Below are positions 53,526 through 62,213 of a DNA stretch of 64,000 nucleotides, in pieces. Position numbers and translations under genes: made by a program. Origin of the DNA: CAZZBK01 sp964652155 (GTDB taxonomy: Bacteria; Planctomycetota; Planctomycetia; Pirellulales; PNKZ01); contig CAZZBK010000010.1 in NCBI GenBank assembly GCA_964652155.1, positions 14,555 through 78,554 of the forward strand. Direction: 5' to 3'. How positions within the stretch are numbered: position 1 is the first letter of the stretch; the number at the start of each line of letters is the position of its first letter. Under the pieces are notes generated by a model. The model ran no database searches and was not told the origin of the DNA. It saw nothing but the letters and a program-made list of their open reading frames with translations.

Positions 53526-53598
53526 ACCAGCGGGAGTCCGATCATGCCGGCCTCGCATTGCTCGGCCTGTGAAGCTGTTTATCTGAGGGTCAATAGCC
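53491..53598 (+). repeat. Dispersed intergenic element, copy 2
   Basis: A 108-bp element starting TTATTGAGGTTCAGG and ending TCAATAGCC. It is nearly identical to copy 1 at 13368-13480 through GACGACCAGCGGGAGTC and CCGGCCTCGCATTGCTCGG. Terminal TATTGA/TCAATA can pair. Confidence 0.82.
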
Positions 53599-53876
53599 CA
53601 GCCATCCGGTGCTGCGGCGGACCGCAGGCATGTCGAGGCTCGATCATTATCGCCTACTCCGAGGGGGCTGTTTTTCGGTAAGATAGGTCCCTTGGGGTCT
53701 TCGGTGGGGGCCGCATTGATTTCGCGGTCAAGCCAAGCTGGTGGGCATGAAAAGCCGCTCCGCTGTGGGTATGCTTCGATGTCGGGCTGTTACAATAGGA
53801 GGCTAAGCGAGCCGGGAACACCCCTCGCTTGGTATCGTTCGATCACCGCCAGCCAATCGCTTGACGCGCTTGCCCT

Positions 53877-55262
53877 ATGGACCCTGACCCGCTCCGTGTG
53901 TTCCACCGCCGTCGCCAGTTGTTGCAGATTGGGGGGGCGGGACTGCTCGGCCTGACGGCGGCCGGCCGGATCGCCGCCGATCCACCCTCGTTGGGTTCAG
54001 CGGCCTCGCACCCGGCCCGAGCCAAGGCGGTCATCTTTCTCTATCAGTTTGGCGGGCCGAGCCATCTCGACACGTTCGACCTTAAGCCCGACGCCCCCGA
54101 TGGTATCCGGGGCCCGTATCGTCCGATCGCCACCTCGGTGCCAGGGATCCAAATATGCGAGCGGCTGCCGAGGATGGCCCGGGTGATGAACAAGGTCACG
54201 CTGGTTCGCACGCTGCATCATACGATGAAGAATCACAATGCGGCCGCCTGCTATGCGCTGACCGGTCGCGAGCCGCCGACGGATGACATTCGACTGCCTG
54301 ACACATTGGATTTATTTCCCGCCTACGGCAGCATTGTCGATCGGCTGATGCCACCGCGAGCGATGCCAACCTTCGTGGCCTATCCGTACACGATCCGCGA
54401 TGGCAGCGTCACGCCGGGCCAGCATGCCAGCTTCCTGGGCAAACCGCACGACCCGTTGCTCGTGCTCAGCGATCCCAACCGCGACGACTTTGCGCTGCCG
54501 GAACTTAAGCTGCCCGACGATCTCACGGTGGATCGCCTGCTGCGACGACGCGAGTTGCAACAGTTCATCGATCGTCAATCGCGTTCGATGGAGTCGTCCG
54601 CCGTGCGCAGCTTGGAAGCCTACTATGAGTCGGCGCTCGACATGTTGCGATCGTCGCGTGTGAGCGGCGCGTTCGACCTGTCCCGCGAGTCGCCGAAATT
54701 GCGCGATCAATATGGCCGACACACCTTTGGTCAAAGTTGTTTGCTCGCGCGGCGCTTGGTTGAATCGGGCGTGCGATTCATCAACGTTTATTTTTCCGAC
54801 TCGATTGGCGGGCAGAGCACCACCGTCGGCGGCTGGGACACGCACGGCTTTAACAACACGCGAATGTTTCCGATCATCGAACAGCGGCATCTGCCGATGA
54901 CCGACGAGACCCTGCCCACGCTGCTGAGCGACCTGGACGATCGCGGCTTGCTCGATGAGACCCTGGTCGTGTGGGTGGGCGAATTTGGTCGCACGCCACG
55001 CATCAACGAGAACGCCAGCCGCGATCATTGGCCCGGTTGTTACACCGCCCTGCTGGCCGGCGGCGGAGTGAAACGTGGTCATGTGCATGGTGCCAGCGAC
55101 CGCACCGGATCGACGCCCGCGCGTGACCCCGTGCGGCCCGACGATCTGGCCGCGACCATGTTCCATCTCTTGGGCATCGATCCGCATACCTCGATCCGCG
55201 ATCGTTTTAATCGACCGTTCGCGGCCTCGAGTGGCGAGGCCATTCAGGGCGCGATTGCCTGA
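53877..55262 (+). CDS. DUF1501 protein with twin-arginine-like leader
   Basis: A 461-residue member of the DUF1501 family, an alkaline-phosphatase/sulfatase-fold group greatly expanded in planctomycetes. The leader FHRRRQLLQIGGAGLLGLTA looks like a Tat signal. Conserved blocks follow: AVIFLYQFGGPSHLDTFDLK, SVPGIQICERLPRMARVMNK, the late GWDTHGFNN and VVWVGEFGRTPRINENASRD, and HWPGCYTALLAGGGVKRGHV. These contain the histidines and aspartates expected for metal binding. Substrate and role are unknown. Many family genes are paired with DUF1549/DUF1553 cytochromes, but none is present here; sulfatase genes lie next to it instead. Confidence 0.92.
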   Translation: MDPDPLRVFHRRRQLLQIGGAGLLGLTAAGRIAADPPSLGSAASHPARAKAVIFLYQFGGPSHLDTFDLKPDAPDGIRGPYRPIATSVPGIQICERLPRMARVMNKVTLVRTLHHTMKNHNAAACYALTGREPPTDDIRLPDTLDLFPAYGSIVDRLMPPRAMPTFVAYPYTIRDGSVTPGQHASFLGKPHDPLLVLSDPNRDDFALPELKLPDDLTVDRLLRRRELQQFIDRQSRSMESSAVRSLEAYYESALDMLRSSRVSGAFDLSRESPKLRDQYGRHTFGQSCLLARRLVESGVRFINVYFSDSIGGQSTTVGGWDTHGFNNTRMFPIIEQRHLPMTDETLPTLLSDLDDRGLLDETLVVWVGEFGRTPRINENASRDHWPGCYTALLAGGGVKRGHVHGASDRTGSTPARDPVRPDDLAATMFHLLGIDPHTSIRDRFNRPFAASSGEAIQGAIA

Positions 55263-55343
55263 GAGAGCCGCCGAGTTGCGGCCATCACGAGCGGAGTTCG
55301 CAAGTCAGTTTGCCTGCCGCGATTCGCTGCGACCTTGCTGGGG

Positions 55344-56840
55344 TCATTTTCGGTAATCCGCTTCGCTTAGGCTCTGGAGCACCGAACGCTGCCAGTCGCG
55401 CAAGGTCATTTCAAGCTGTGCGGCCCGGTCGGGCTGCTGTTCGATCAGGTTCATTTTTTCGGCCGGGTCGGCCTGGAGATTAAACAGCTCGCGCTGCTCT
55501 CCGCCGGCTTTCGATTCATGAATGACAAGCTTGAAGTCGCCATCGATCAGGGCCCGTGGTCCTCGATAATCGAGGTCGCTGATTGGAGGATGTCGAAAGT
55601 TCGTGAAGTCGCGCGTCGCTTTTCCGCCCAGGAGTTTGGCGAGCGGCGTGGTCCCTTGTTGCAGTTCAGGATCGATGTAGGGCCGCGCGTTGGCACGGTT
55701 GATGCGACTGCTGTCATATTCCCAAAAGTACAGCGGCCGAGAGCGCAGGGTCATCGTGCCGTCGATCAGGCTGCTGAGGTCGATGCCATCGAGGGGCCGA
55801 TCCGGAAGCGGTTGGCCGATGAGCGCACAGAGCGTGGGCAGCAGGTCGCTGGTCGTCGCGCGGACCGACGTTGCCCGTGGCTTTGGTATTCGTTTTGGCC
55901 ACTCGATCAGGCCGGGAACCAACGTGCCCCCGTCATAGACTTGCCCTTTGGCGCCCCGATGCGGCGAGGCCAGCGAAGCGTCGGAAGACGTGCCATTGTC
56001 GCCGCAGTAAAACAGCAGCGTATCCTCGCGCCGACCGGTCTGGGCCAGGTGTGTGCGCAATTGGCCAATGGCACGGTCCATGGCGGTGATCTCTGCATAG
56101 CGCTCGCGGAGAACTTCGCCTTGCGAACGCTTCGTCGGTCCGCCTGTTGTGTTCGACGTGAGACTGACTTGCTTGCGGTTGTATTTTGCCGGCAGATCAT
56201 CGTACAGCGCGAGATCGGCTTCCAGTCCGCTGTAAGGTTCGTGGGGCGAACCGAACCAAACCACGATCATGAAGGGCTGGCCTTCGCGACGAGCCGTGTC
56301 GATGAAGCGGATCGCCTCGCGAACGATAACCTCTGAGCCTTCGCCCGGCATGACCTGCGGTGGTCCGCCGTTGCGCGACAGCGACGGATTCAATTCGAAG
56401 AAGTTGTCGTGCGACACCCACTCGTCGAACCCCATGGCACCAGGGTTGACCGGCGATCCGGCCTTGACGGTGCCGACGTGCCATTTTCCAAAATGACCGC
56501 AACGGTAACCGACACGACGCGCGATGTGGGCGAGGGTGATCTCCTCGGGGCGGAACGACCAGCCGGGGGCGAACGTGCCATAGCGATTCGGATGACGACC
56601 GGTCAGGAAGCTGCCGCGCGTGGGGGAGCAACTCGGATGCGCGGCATAGAAGCGATCCAGACGCAACCCCGTGGCGGCCATCTCATCCAGCACCGGTGTT
56701 TTGACATGCGGGTGACCGTTGTAGCCGGTTTCCTCCCAGCCATGATCGTCACCCATCAGCAGCACTAAATTCGGTGGCGCGGCAACAGCCAGCGAGCAGC
56801 CGAAACTGACGAGCACCAAGCCCAGGATGAAGCGATGCAT
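55344..56840 (-). CDS. Secreted sulfatase
   Basis: A 498-residue exported sulfatase (signal MHRFILGLVLVSFGCSLAVA). The metal-binding start is PPNLVLLMGDDHGWEETGY. The formylglycine site is in PSCSPTRGSFLTGRHPNRYG: a standard C-x-P-x-R in which the cysteine must be oxidised by a maturase. GHFGKWHVGTVKAGS and CGDNGTSSDASLASPHRGAK complete the active site. It hydrolyses sulfate esters, probably of a polysaccharide, but the sugar cannot be told. ATG 56840 is set by the signal peptide; the frame is open far upstream without meaning. A second sulfatase gene lies 200 bp upstream on the same strand. Confidence 0.93.
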   Translation of the reverse strand: MHRFILGLVLVSFGCSLAVAAPPNLVLLMGDDHGWEETGYNGHPHVKTPVLDEMAATGLRLDRFYAAHPSCSPTRGSFLTGRHPNRYGTFAPGWSFRPEEITLAHIARRVGYRCGHFGKWHVGTVKAGSPVNPGAMGFDEWVSHDNFFELNPSLSRNGGPPQVMPGEGSEVIVREAIRFIDTARREGQPFMIVVWFGSPHEPYSGLEADLALYDDLPAKYNRKQVSLTSNTTGGPTKRSQGEVLRERYAEITAMDRAIGQLRTHLAQTGRREDTLLFYCGDNGTSSDASLASPHRGAKGQVYDGGTLVPGLIEWPKRIPKPRATSVRATTSDLLPTLCALIGQPLPDRPLDGIDLSSLIDGTMTLRSRPLYFWEYDSSRINRANARPYIDPELQQGTTPLAKLLGGKATRDFTNFRHPPISDLDYRGPRALIDGDFKLVIHESKAGGEQRELFNLQADPAEKMNLIEQQPDRAAQLEMTLRDWQRSVLQSLSEADYRK

Positions 56841-57040
56841 CGGTAATCCAAGCGATGAAGTTGGCTGAATGATCTCGACACGCAAGTCCAAAGCTAATCT
56901 AGGCAGCACGGCTCGTCCACTTGGCGGCGGATATTTGACCGATCGGTGGCGTTGCCTCCGCATTGGGCGAGTGGCTGGGGTCGGTGCATCAAACGCGCGT
57001 GCTCGATGCGTGCCTCGAATGTTCCAAGCGTGCATTACGA

Positions 57041-58615
57041 TTACGGCGTGCCCACAATTTCCAACTCGACGGATTTTGCCCAACGCTGCCAAGCGGCGGC
57101 CATTTGAGCGACGCGATCGTGCTGCTCGGCCGCGAGGTCGTGCGACTCCGTGCGGTCGGCCTCCAGGTCGAACAGTTCCCATTTCGCTCGCGTGACTCCC
57201 CAGGTCAGCTTCCATTTTCCATCACGGAGGGCGCGATTGCCAAACAGATACCACGCCAGTGCGCGCGGCTCGCGCCAGGGCTTTCCTGCCAAGATCGGCA
57301 CGAGGCTGCGGCCCTCGGCGGGAAGGATCGCATGTCCATTGAACTCACGTGGGTAGCTGCTGCCCGCCAATTCCAGCAGGGTTGGCATCAGATCGACAAC
57401 ATGGCCGGTGGCGTGCGTGATGGCCCCACCGCGCTGGACGCCCGGTCCACGGACGATGAGCGGCGTGGCGATGCCCCCTTCGTAACACCAGGTTTTGAAG
57501 CGACGGAAGGGCGTGCATTGCGCCCAACCCCAACCGGACGAGCAGAAGTCGTAGGTGTCTTTAGGTCCGGGCAGTTTTGTGCCGTTGAACGTGCGCCAGC
57601 CGTCACGGTCTTCGGGCTCCGACCCGCAGCCGCCGTTATCGGAGAGAAACATCACGACGGTGTTGTCGGCGACCCCTGCCTTGTGGAGCGCCGTTAACAA
57701 CGTGCCGACGCCTCGATCGAGCCGATCGACCATGGCGGCATAGACTTCCATCCGTCGCGTCTCGCGCTCGCGGTCGGCGACACTTTCCCACGGCGTGATT
57801 TCGTAGTCGTACTTCCAATCGCCCAGGCGATGATCGACCTTCGACAGTTCCGCGTTTGCGTCCATGATGCCCAGTTCGCGCTGTCGACGGAATCGCTTGT
57901 CGCGAAGCGCAAAGTAGCCGTCGTCGTAGCGGCCACGATATTTTGCGATGTCCTCGGGCCTGGCCTGCAAGGGAAAGTGAGGGGCCGTGAAGCAGACATG
58001 CACGAAGAACGGGCCTTGGTCGGCAAGCTTGCGAATCATCTTGGCCGCGTGATCGGCGTAGGCGTCGGTGGCATAGAAGTCGGCCGGGAACTCGGTCACT
58101 CGTTCGAGATTGTGAAAAAAGGGACGCTGCACGCCACCGTTATAGAACACCGGGTCGGGCGTCGTCGGATGGAAGTAATTAGAGCAGCCGCTGCCGAGGC
58201 CCCAATACTCCTGGAAGCCGCGATGCGAGGGATGCGCGTTCGGGCCGTTGCCCGAATGCCACTTGCCGGTGAGCGAGGTCTGATAGCCGGCGGCTTGCAG
58301 CGCTTCACCGAGCGTCACCATGTCGCGGTGCAGCCACGAAGCCCGGCCGTGACGCGGATGGAGCCCGGTCAGCAGCGCGGCTCGCGTCGCCACGCAAACG
58401 GCGCAGTTGTAGAACTGCGTGAATCGCGTCCCTTCGTCGGCCAGCCGATCGAGATTCGGCGTTGCGATCTCGCCACCATAACAGCCGAGGTCCGAGTACC
58501 CCAAGTCATCCGCGAGAATCAGGACAATGTTTGGCTTCGCGGCAGGTGCCTCCCCAGCGAACGCAAGCCCAACGACGACCTGGAGAACTCCAAGTAAGAC
58601 AAGAATTTGTTTCAT
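57041..58615 (-). CDS. Secreted sulfatase with C-x-A-x-R site
   Basis: A 524-residue exported sulfatase (signal MKQILVLLGVLQVVVGLAFA). PNIVLILADDLGYSDLGCYG opens the fold. The formylglycine site is FYNCAVCVATRAALLTGLHP, that is C-V-A-T-R with alanine in place of the usual proline, a variant seen in many arylsulfatase A-like planctomycete enzymes. The histidine/lysine site is TGKWHSGNGPN, and MFLSDNGGCGSEPEDRDGW carries the second metal aspartate. Its substrate probably differs from that of the neighbouring enzyme because the site residues differ. Together with the two flanking DUF1501 genes it forms an extracellular-degradation block. Confidence 0.93.
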   Translation of the reverse strand: MKQILVLLGVLQVVVGLAFAGEAPAAKPNIVLILADDLGYSDLGCYGGEIATPNLDRLADEGTRFTQFYNCAVCVATRAALLTGLHPRHGRASWLHRDMVTLGEALQAAGYQTSLTGKWHSGNGPNAHPSHRGFQEYWGLGSGCSNYFHPTTPDPVFYNGGVQRPFFHNLERVTEFPADFYATDAYADHAAKMIRKLADQGPFFVHVCFTAPHFPLQARPEDIAKYRGRYDDGYFALRDKRFRRQRELGIMDANAELSKVDHRLGDWKYDYEITPWESVADRERETRRMEVYAAMVDRLDRGVGTLLTALHKAGVADNTVVMFLSDNGGCGSEPEDRDGWRTFNGTKLPGPKDTYDFCSSGWGWAQCTPFRRFKTWCYEGGIATPLIVRGPGVQRGGAITHATGHVVDLMPTLLELAGSSYPREFNGHAILPAEGRSLVPILAGKPWREPRALAWYLFGNRALRDGKWKLTWGVTRAKWELFDLEADRTESHDLAAEQHDRVAQMAAAWQRWAKSVELEIVGTP

Positions 58616-58792
58616 GATCTAGTCTGTGTGTTTTGTTGGTCACAACGATGAAGCCGGCAGCGAACTGGGGTCGGCTGGCTATTCTGACGAACGTTCAGCT
58701 TGAGTCCCCAATCGGTCGATCATAGAATTCAGGCAATACCCATCGCGGGTGATGGCTCTTATCCACCGGATTGTATCCTGCCGAGGTCTCCG

Positions 58793-60154
58793 ATGCTCGA
58801 ACTACGTGGCCGAACGTGGGTCAACCGTGGTGGAATGGCTCGCAGGAGCTTTCTCAAGATCGGTTCGCTCGGGCTCGGGGGCTTGAATTTGCCCGAACTG
58901 CTGGCGCAGCGTGCCCTGGCCGAGACCAACACTCCCGCGCGTCGCCACGACACGGCAGTGATTTTGTTCTGGATGGCGGGTGGACCTTCGCATCACGACA
59001 CGATCGACCCGAAGCCTGACGCGACCGACATCATTCGTGGGCCGTTCTCGGCGATTGAGACCAGTTTGCCGGGGCTGAGGGTGTGCGATCAGTTGCCCCG
59101 ACTGGCGCGCGTGGTGCATCATTGCTCCGTGATTCGCTCGTTGCATCACGAACACTCGGTGCATGACGACGCCTCGCATTGGGTGCAGACCGGTTCGCCG
59201 TTGCTCAACGCGCGTGAGCGTGGCCAGCAGCATCCCAGCCAAGGGGCGGTGGTCTCGCAATTGCGTGGCGCGGCGGCGCAAGGCGTGCCTTCGTATGTCT
59301 GCATCCCCGAGTCGTACAGCTCGCGGCTCGGGTTTTACCAGCACGCCGCGTTCCTGGGGCCGCGGCACTTGCCCGTCAACGGCGGGGGCGATCCCACGCT
59401 GGGCAACTACCGGTTGCCCGAATTTGTGCTGCCAGCCGAGCTCACCTTCAACCGCCTCGAACAGCGCCGGCTGCTCAAGGCCCATTTGGATCAACTCAGT
59501 CGCAGTGTCGAGCAAAGCTCGCTCGTGGCATCGCTCGATGAATCGCAGCGCAAGGCTTATGAGTTGATCGCCGGCCCCCAGGCGCGCGAGGCCTTCGATC
59601 TGACGCGCGAACCGGCCACGCTCCGCGAACGCTACGGCAAGCACTTTTGGGGCCAGTCGGCGCTGTTGGCCCGGCGGCTCGTCGAGGCCGGCGTTACGTT
59701 CGTCACAATCAACTTGTATGAGAAGGACGTCGATTGGTGGGACGACCACACGACGATCGAAAAGAATCTCCGCAAACGATTGCCCAACTTCGACCAAAGC
59801 CTCGCCACGCTGATCGAGGACTTGCAGCAGCGTGGGCTTGCCGAGCGGGTGCTGGTGGCGGCGTTCGGCGAGTTTGGTCGCGCGCCGCGCATCGATGCCG
59901 GCGGCGGTCGCGGACATTGGCCACGCGCCATGTCCGCGCTGCTCAGCGGCGGTGGCTTGCGTAGCGGTCAGATCGTGGGCGCAACGACCGCCGACGGCGC
60001 TGAACCGCATGATCGACCGCTGCGCCCGGCTGATCTGCTCGCGACCATCTATCACAGCCTGGGCATCGATCACGAGCAGTTCTTGCGCGATGCGCAGAAC
60101 CGACCCGTGCGCGTGCTCGATGGGGGCGAACCGATCCGTGAGCTGATCGCTTGA
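58793..60154 (+). CDS. DUF1501 protein with twin-arginine leader
   Basis: A 453-residue paralogue of the protein at 53877. The leader MARRSFLKIGSLGLGGLNLP is a good Tat signal, reached from ATG 58793; an upstream opening of the frame is not needed. Conserved blocks are AVILFWMAGGPSHHDTIDPK, DQLPRLARVVHHCSVIRSLH, VDWWDDHTTIEKNL, and VAAFGEFGRAPRIDAGGGRG followed by HWPRAMSALLSGGGLRSGQI. It is convergent with the J-like/MshEN gene, 10 bp away. Function unknown; probably exported and metal-binding. Confidence 0.92.
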   Translation: MLELRGRTWVNRGGMARRSFLKIGSLGLGGLNLPELLAQRALAETNTPARRHDTAVILFWMAGGPSHHDTIDPKPDATDIIRGPFSAIETSLPGLRVCDQLPRLARVVHHCSVIRSLHHEHSVHDDASHWVQTGSPLLNARERGQQHPSQGAVVSQLRGAAAQGVPSYVCIPESYSSRLGFYQHAAFLGPRHLPVNGGGDPTLGNYRLPEFVLPAELTFNRLEQRRLLKAHLDQLSRSVEQSSLVASLDESQRKAYELIAGPQAREAFDLTREPATLRERYGKHFWGQSALLARRLVEAGVTFVTINLYEKDVDWWDDHTTIEKNLRKRLPNFDQSLATLIEDLQQRGLAERVLVAAFGEFGRAPRIDAGGGRGHWPRAMSALLSGGGLRSGQIVGATTADGAEPHDRPLRPADLLATIYHSLGIDHEQFLRDAQNRPVRVLDGGEPIRELIA

Positions 60155-60164
60155 CGCAACGCGG

Positions 60165-61145
60165 CTACGCCATTTTCGAGCCGACGTAAGCGCCGAGCAC
60201 TCCGACGACCGCCCCGATGGGATACACGTACCAGGCCGAGATGCCCAGCACCGTGCTGCCGATCAAGGCGACGAGCATGAACGGAAACGCGCCGCCGACG
60301 AGCATGAACTGCTGCTTGCGTTTAGCCCGTTCTTGGGGCGAGAGTCTGTCGCTGGCCGACGACTTGCTGGTTTCGCCCGTCGTCGCGCTGCGCGCGGCAG
60401 TGGCACCCATCTGCTTGGCGGCCAATTCGCGCGGGTAGTGTTTGCCGATGAAGTCGTGAATCTGCGCCGGAGTGCAAAGCACCGCGCGAATCGGCAGCGC
60501 GAACCGCAAGCGAATCTCGTCCTCGATCTCATCTTGAAGCGGATTGGGCGAGGCCACGAGCAGTGTGTTGTTTTCAATCACCAGCGGCACGCACGAATGC
60601 TGCCGCGCCATGACCGCTGGCATGTGGACGATCAATTCCATGTTGGGTTCGAACTCGGAAAGGTCCAGGAACGACACCCCGAGGGCGTCGGCCCGGGCCT
60701 GTGTGACGGCCTCTTGCGGGGCGAGCTTTTGCTGCACGATGGAGTCGTGCAGTTCGATGCCCGTGGCGGCCGAAAATTTCTTCGCCTTCTCGAGCGCCAC
60801 CGAGTCGAGGACCTTGCGCTTGATGAGGATTTCGTCGAAGGCAAGATTGCGCGTGTCGATCTCGGTCGAGCGGCCGATCGACACGTCGTACTCGGCCTTA
60901 CGCCGCGTATCGGTCAGGCAGAGCATGGCCTTGGTCAACTCGACGAGCAGCCTGTGGGCGACCTCGGCCGCTTTGCCTGCCAACTGCCGACGCACATGCA
61001 TATTGAGCTGATGATAGTTGCCGCGAATCTTGGCGGTCTCGTCCTCGAACGGCTCCAGACGCAGCAACTGATAATAGTTGAGCGGCCGCTGCGCGTCGGT
61101 GATGCCGAGCCAGTCACGATACGGATCAAAGGCTGGCTGGGCCAT
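60165..61145 (-). CDS. J-like / MshEN-domain membrane protein
   Basis: A 326-residue protein with an unusual domain order. Residues 1-90 (LNYYQLLRLEPFEDETAKIR ... DTRRKAEYDVSIGRS) resemble a J domain but lack the HPD tripeptide. Residues about 100-230 are an MshEN/GspE N-terminal-type domain (FDEILIKRKVLDSVALEKAK; LGVSFLDLSEFEPNMELIVH), which in other proteins binds nucleotides such as cyclic di-GMP. The C terminus has two membrane helices (PFMLVALIGSTVLGISAWYV; YPIGAVVGVLGAYVGS). There is no ATPase domain, so it is not a secretion motor. It may be a membrane-bound signal receiver. Confidence 0.8.
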   Translation of the reverse strand: MAQPAFDPYRDWLGITDAQRPLNYYQLLRLEPFEDETAKIRGNYHQLNMHVRRQLAGKAAEVAHRLLVELTKAMLCLTDTRRKAEYDVSIGRSTEIDTRNLAFDEILIKRKVLDSVALEKAKKFSAATGIELHDSIVQQKLAPQEAVTQARADALGVSFLDLSEFEPNMELIVHMPAVMARQHSCVPLVIENNTLLVASPNPLQDEIEDEIRLRFALPIRAVLCTPAQIHDFIGKHYPRELAAKQMGATAARSATTGETSKSSASDRLSPQERAKRKQQFMLVGGAFPFMLVALIGSTVLGISAWYVYPIGAVVGVLGAYVGSKMA

Positions 61146-61204
61146 GGTCCAACACCGCTCGCAAGGGGTGCGAGGCAAAGGGGAGACAAGACCGTCTACT
61201 CGGA

Positions 61205-61546
61205 CTACTCGGAAATGACTTCCTTGACCGGCTGGACAAAGTGCGGCGTCTTTTGCGACGTCGATAGCTCGCCCGCCTTGCGCTCCGCTTGCTTCTTTTC
61301 GCTGTACTCAAAAAGCGCAACGCGCTTGAGCGACTGGTTGAATACGCCCCAGAAGGCCTTTAATCGCACTTCTTTGGGGGTCTTCGTGCGCGGTTTTTTC
61401 TTGGCCGGAGCTTTCTTGACCTTTTTGGCTTTCGGCTTTTCGTCGCCATCGTCCGATTCGTCTTCGACGTCTTCCACGTCTTCGGTTTCTTCAGCGGCGT
61501 CGTTCTGACGACGCAACTCACGGCGATTTACGACCTTACGTGCCAT
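61205..61546 (-). CDS. Small highly charged hypothetical protein
   Basis: A 113-residue protein with an acidic stretch (EETEDVEDVEDESDDGDE, about 20-37) followed by a lysine/alanine/proline stretch (KKVKKAPAKKKPRTKTPKE) and a short folded-looking end (LKAFWGVFNQSLKRVALFEY). The composition recalls histone-tail-like or nucleic-acid-binding proteins. The family is unknown. ATG 61546 is chosen as the first methionine after a frame with little coding character. It lies 59 bp upstream of the J-like gene on the same strand and may be co-transcribed. Confidence 0.75.
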   Translation of the reverse strand: MARKVVNRRELRRQNDAAEETEDVEDVEDESDDGDEKPKAKKVKKAPAKKKPRTKTPKEVRLKAFWGVFNQSLKRVALFEYSEKKQAERKAGELSTSQKTPHFVQPVKEVISE

Positions 61547-62213
61547 AGATGCTGCCTTCTCTCGCGTCCACAGAAATCGGGCGTGGGGGGGACCGAGCCG
61601 TGGGGCCTCAGCACTCCCTGACAAACCGCTAAGGATACGGGGGTACGCCCCGTGCCGTCAATATACGGGCTGGCAAAACGAGGTAAATTGTTCGGCCCAG
61701 CGGCTCCTGTAGCGCCTCCGATCCAAGACGCGAGACGGGAGTCCCCGGATCACGTCGCGTACGGGCCAGCCTCGTTGACGAGGCCATCCTTAGCCGGGGG
61801 ATCACGCTGAGCGGCTCGGAGTGAATCACCAAGTCGAGCAATGTAATCTTCCGAACCTTGATGCCGCACTCTGCGTAATTGAGGAAAACCAGCTTTCAGC
61901 TTCAACCGCATTTGTGTTGCCTCCGCGCGACATGTTGCGTTTGGGCAACGGATGCGAAAGCCTGTGGTGCTTCGCGGCAACCCTGACGCGCGAGCAGCAA
62001 CCCGATCGATGTCGGCCAGACATGCTAGCCAAGAAATTCTCGCGCAAGTTGTTTGACCCTCGACCCATTTCGACCTAGGTTTTCTGTTGCCGACACTTCA
62101 CGCGGCGTTCGCCGCCTGTAGATTGGTCGTTCGACCAGATTGACCCGAAATCAATTGGCTCGTTACGGCGCGTTGACCCTGCGCGCTCGTGATGAGTGGA
62201 GTCTCGTTGCCGC
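61547..62213. other. Long divergent intergenic region
   Basis: About 670 bp between the small charged protein gene and the calpain gene. It contains a hairpin ACGGGG-gtacg-CCCCGT at 61637-61653 and two small hairpins near the right end: GCGGC-gttc-GCCGC at 62103-62116 and TGGTCG/CGACCA at 62124-62137. No gene or RNA is recognised. The right-hand hairpins would fall in the leader of the calpain mRNA. Confidence 0.45.

Larger units (their letters stand above)
53112..53876. other. Long intergenic region with nested repeats
   Basis: About 770 bp between rpsB and a divergent DUF1501 gene. It holds the rpsB leader, a 48-bp direct repeat, hairpin copy B and dispersed-element copy 2, then about 280 bp with no clear feature before the DUF1501 start. 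A TACAAT at 53790-53795 could be a -10 element, but no good -35 goes with it. Confidence 0.5.

Noticed and set aside
53692..53955. 87-codon plus-strand frame overlapping the DUF1501 start
   Set aside because: Out of frame with the conserved DUF1501 protein and without coding features.
60648..60668. tRNA T-arm-like GGGTTCGAAC
   Set aside because: It lies inside the J-like/MshEN gene and has no flanking cloverleaf.
61821..62078. 85-codon frame upstream of the calpain gene
   Set aside because: No ribosome site and no recognisable protein; both strands are open by composition.
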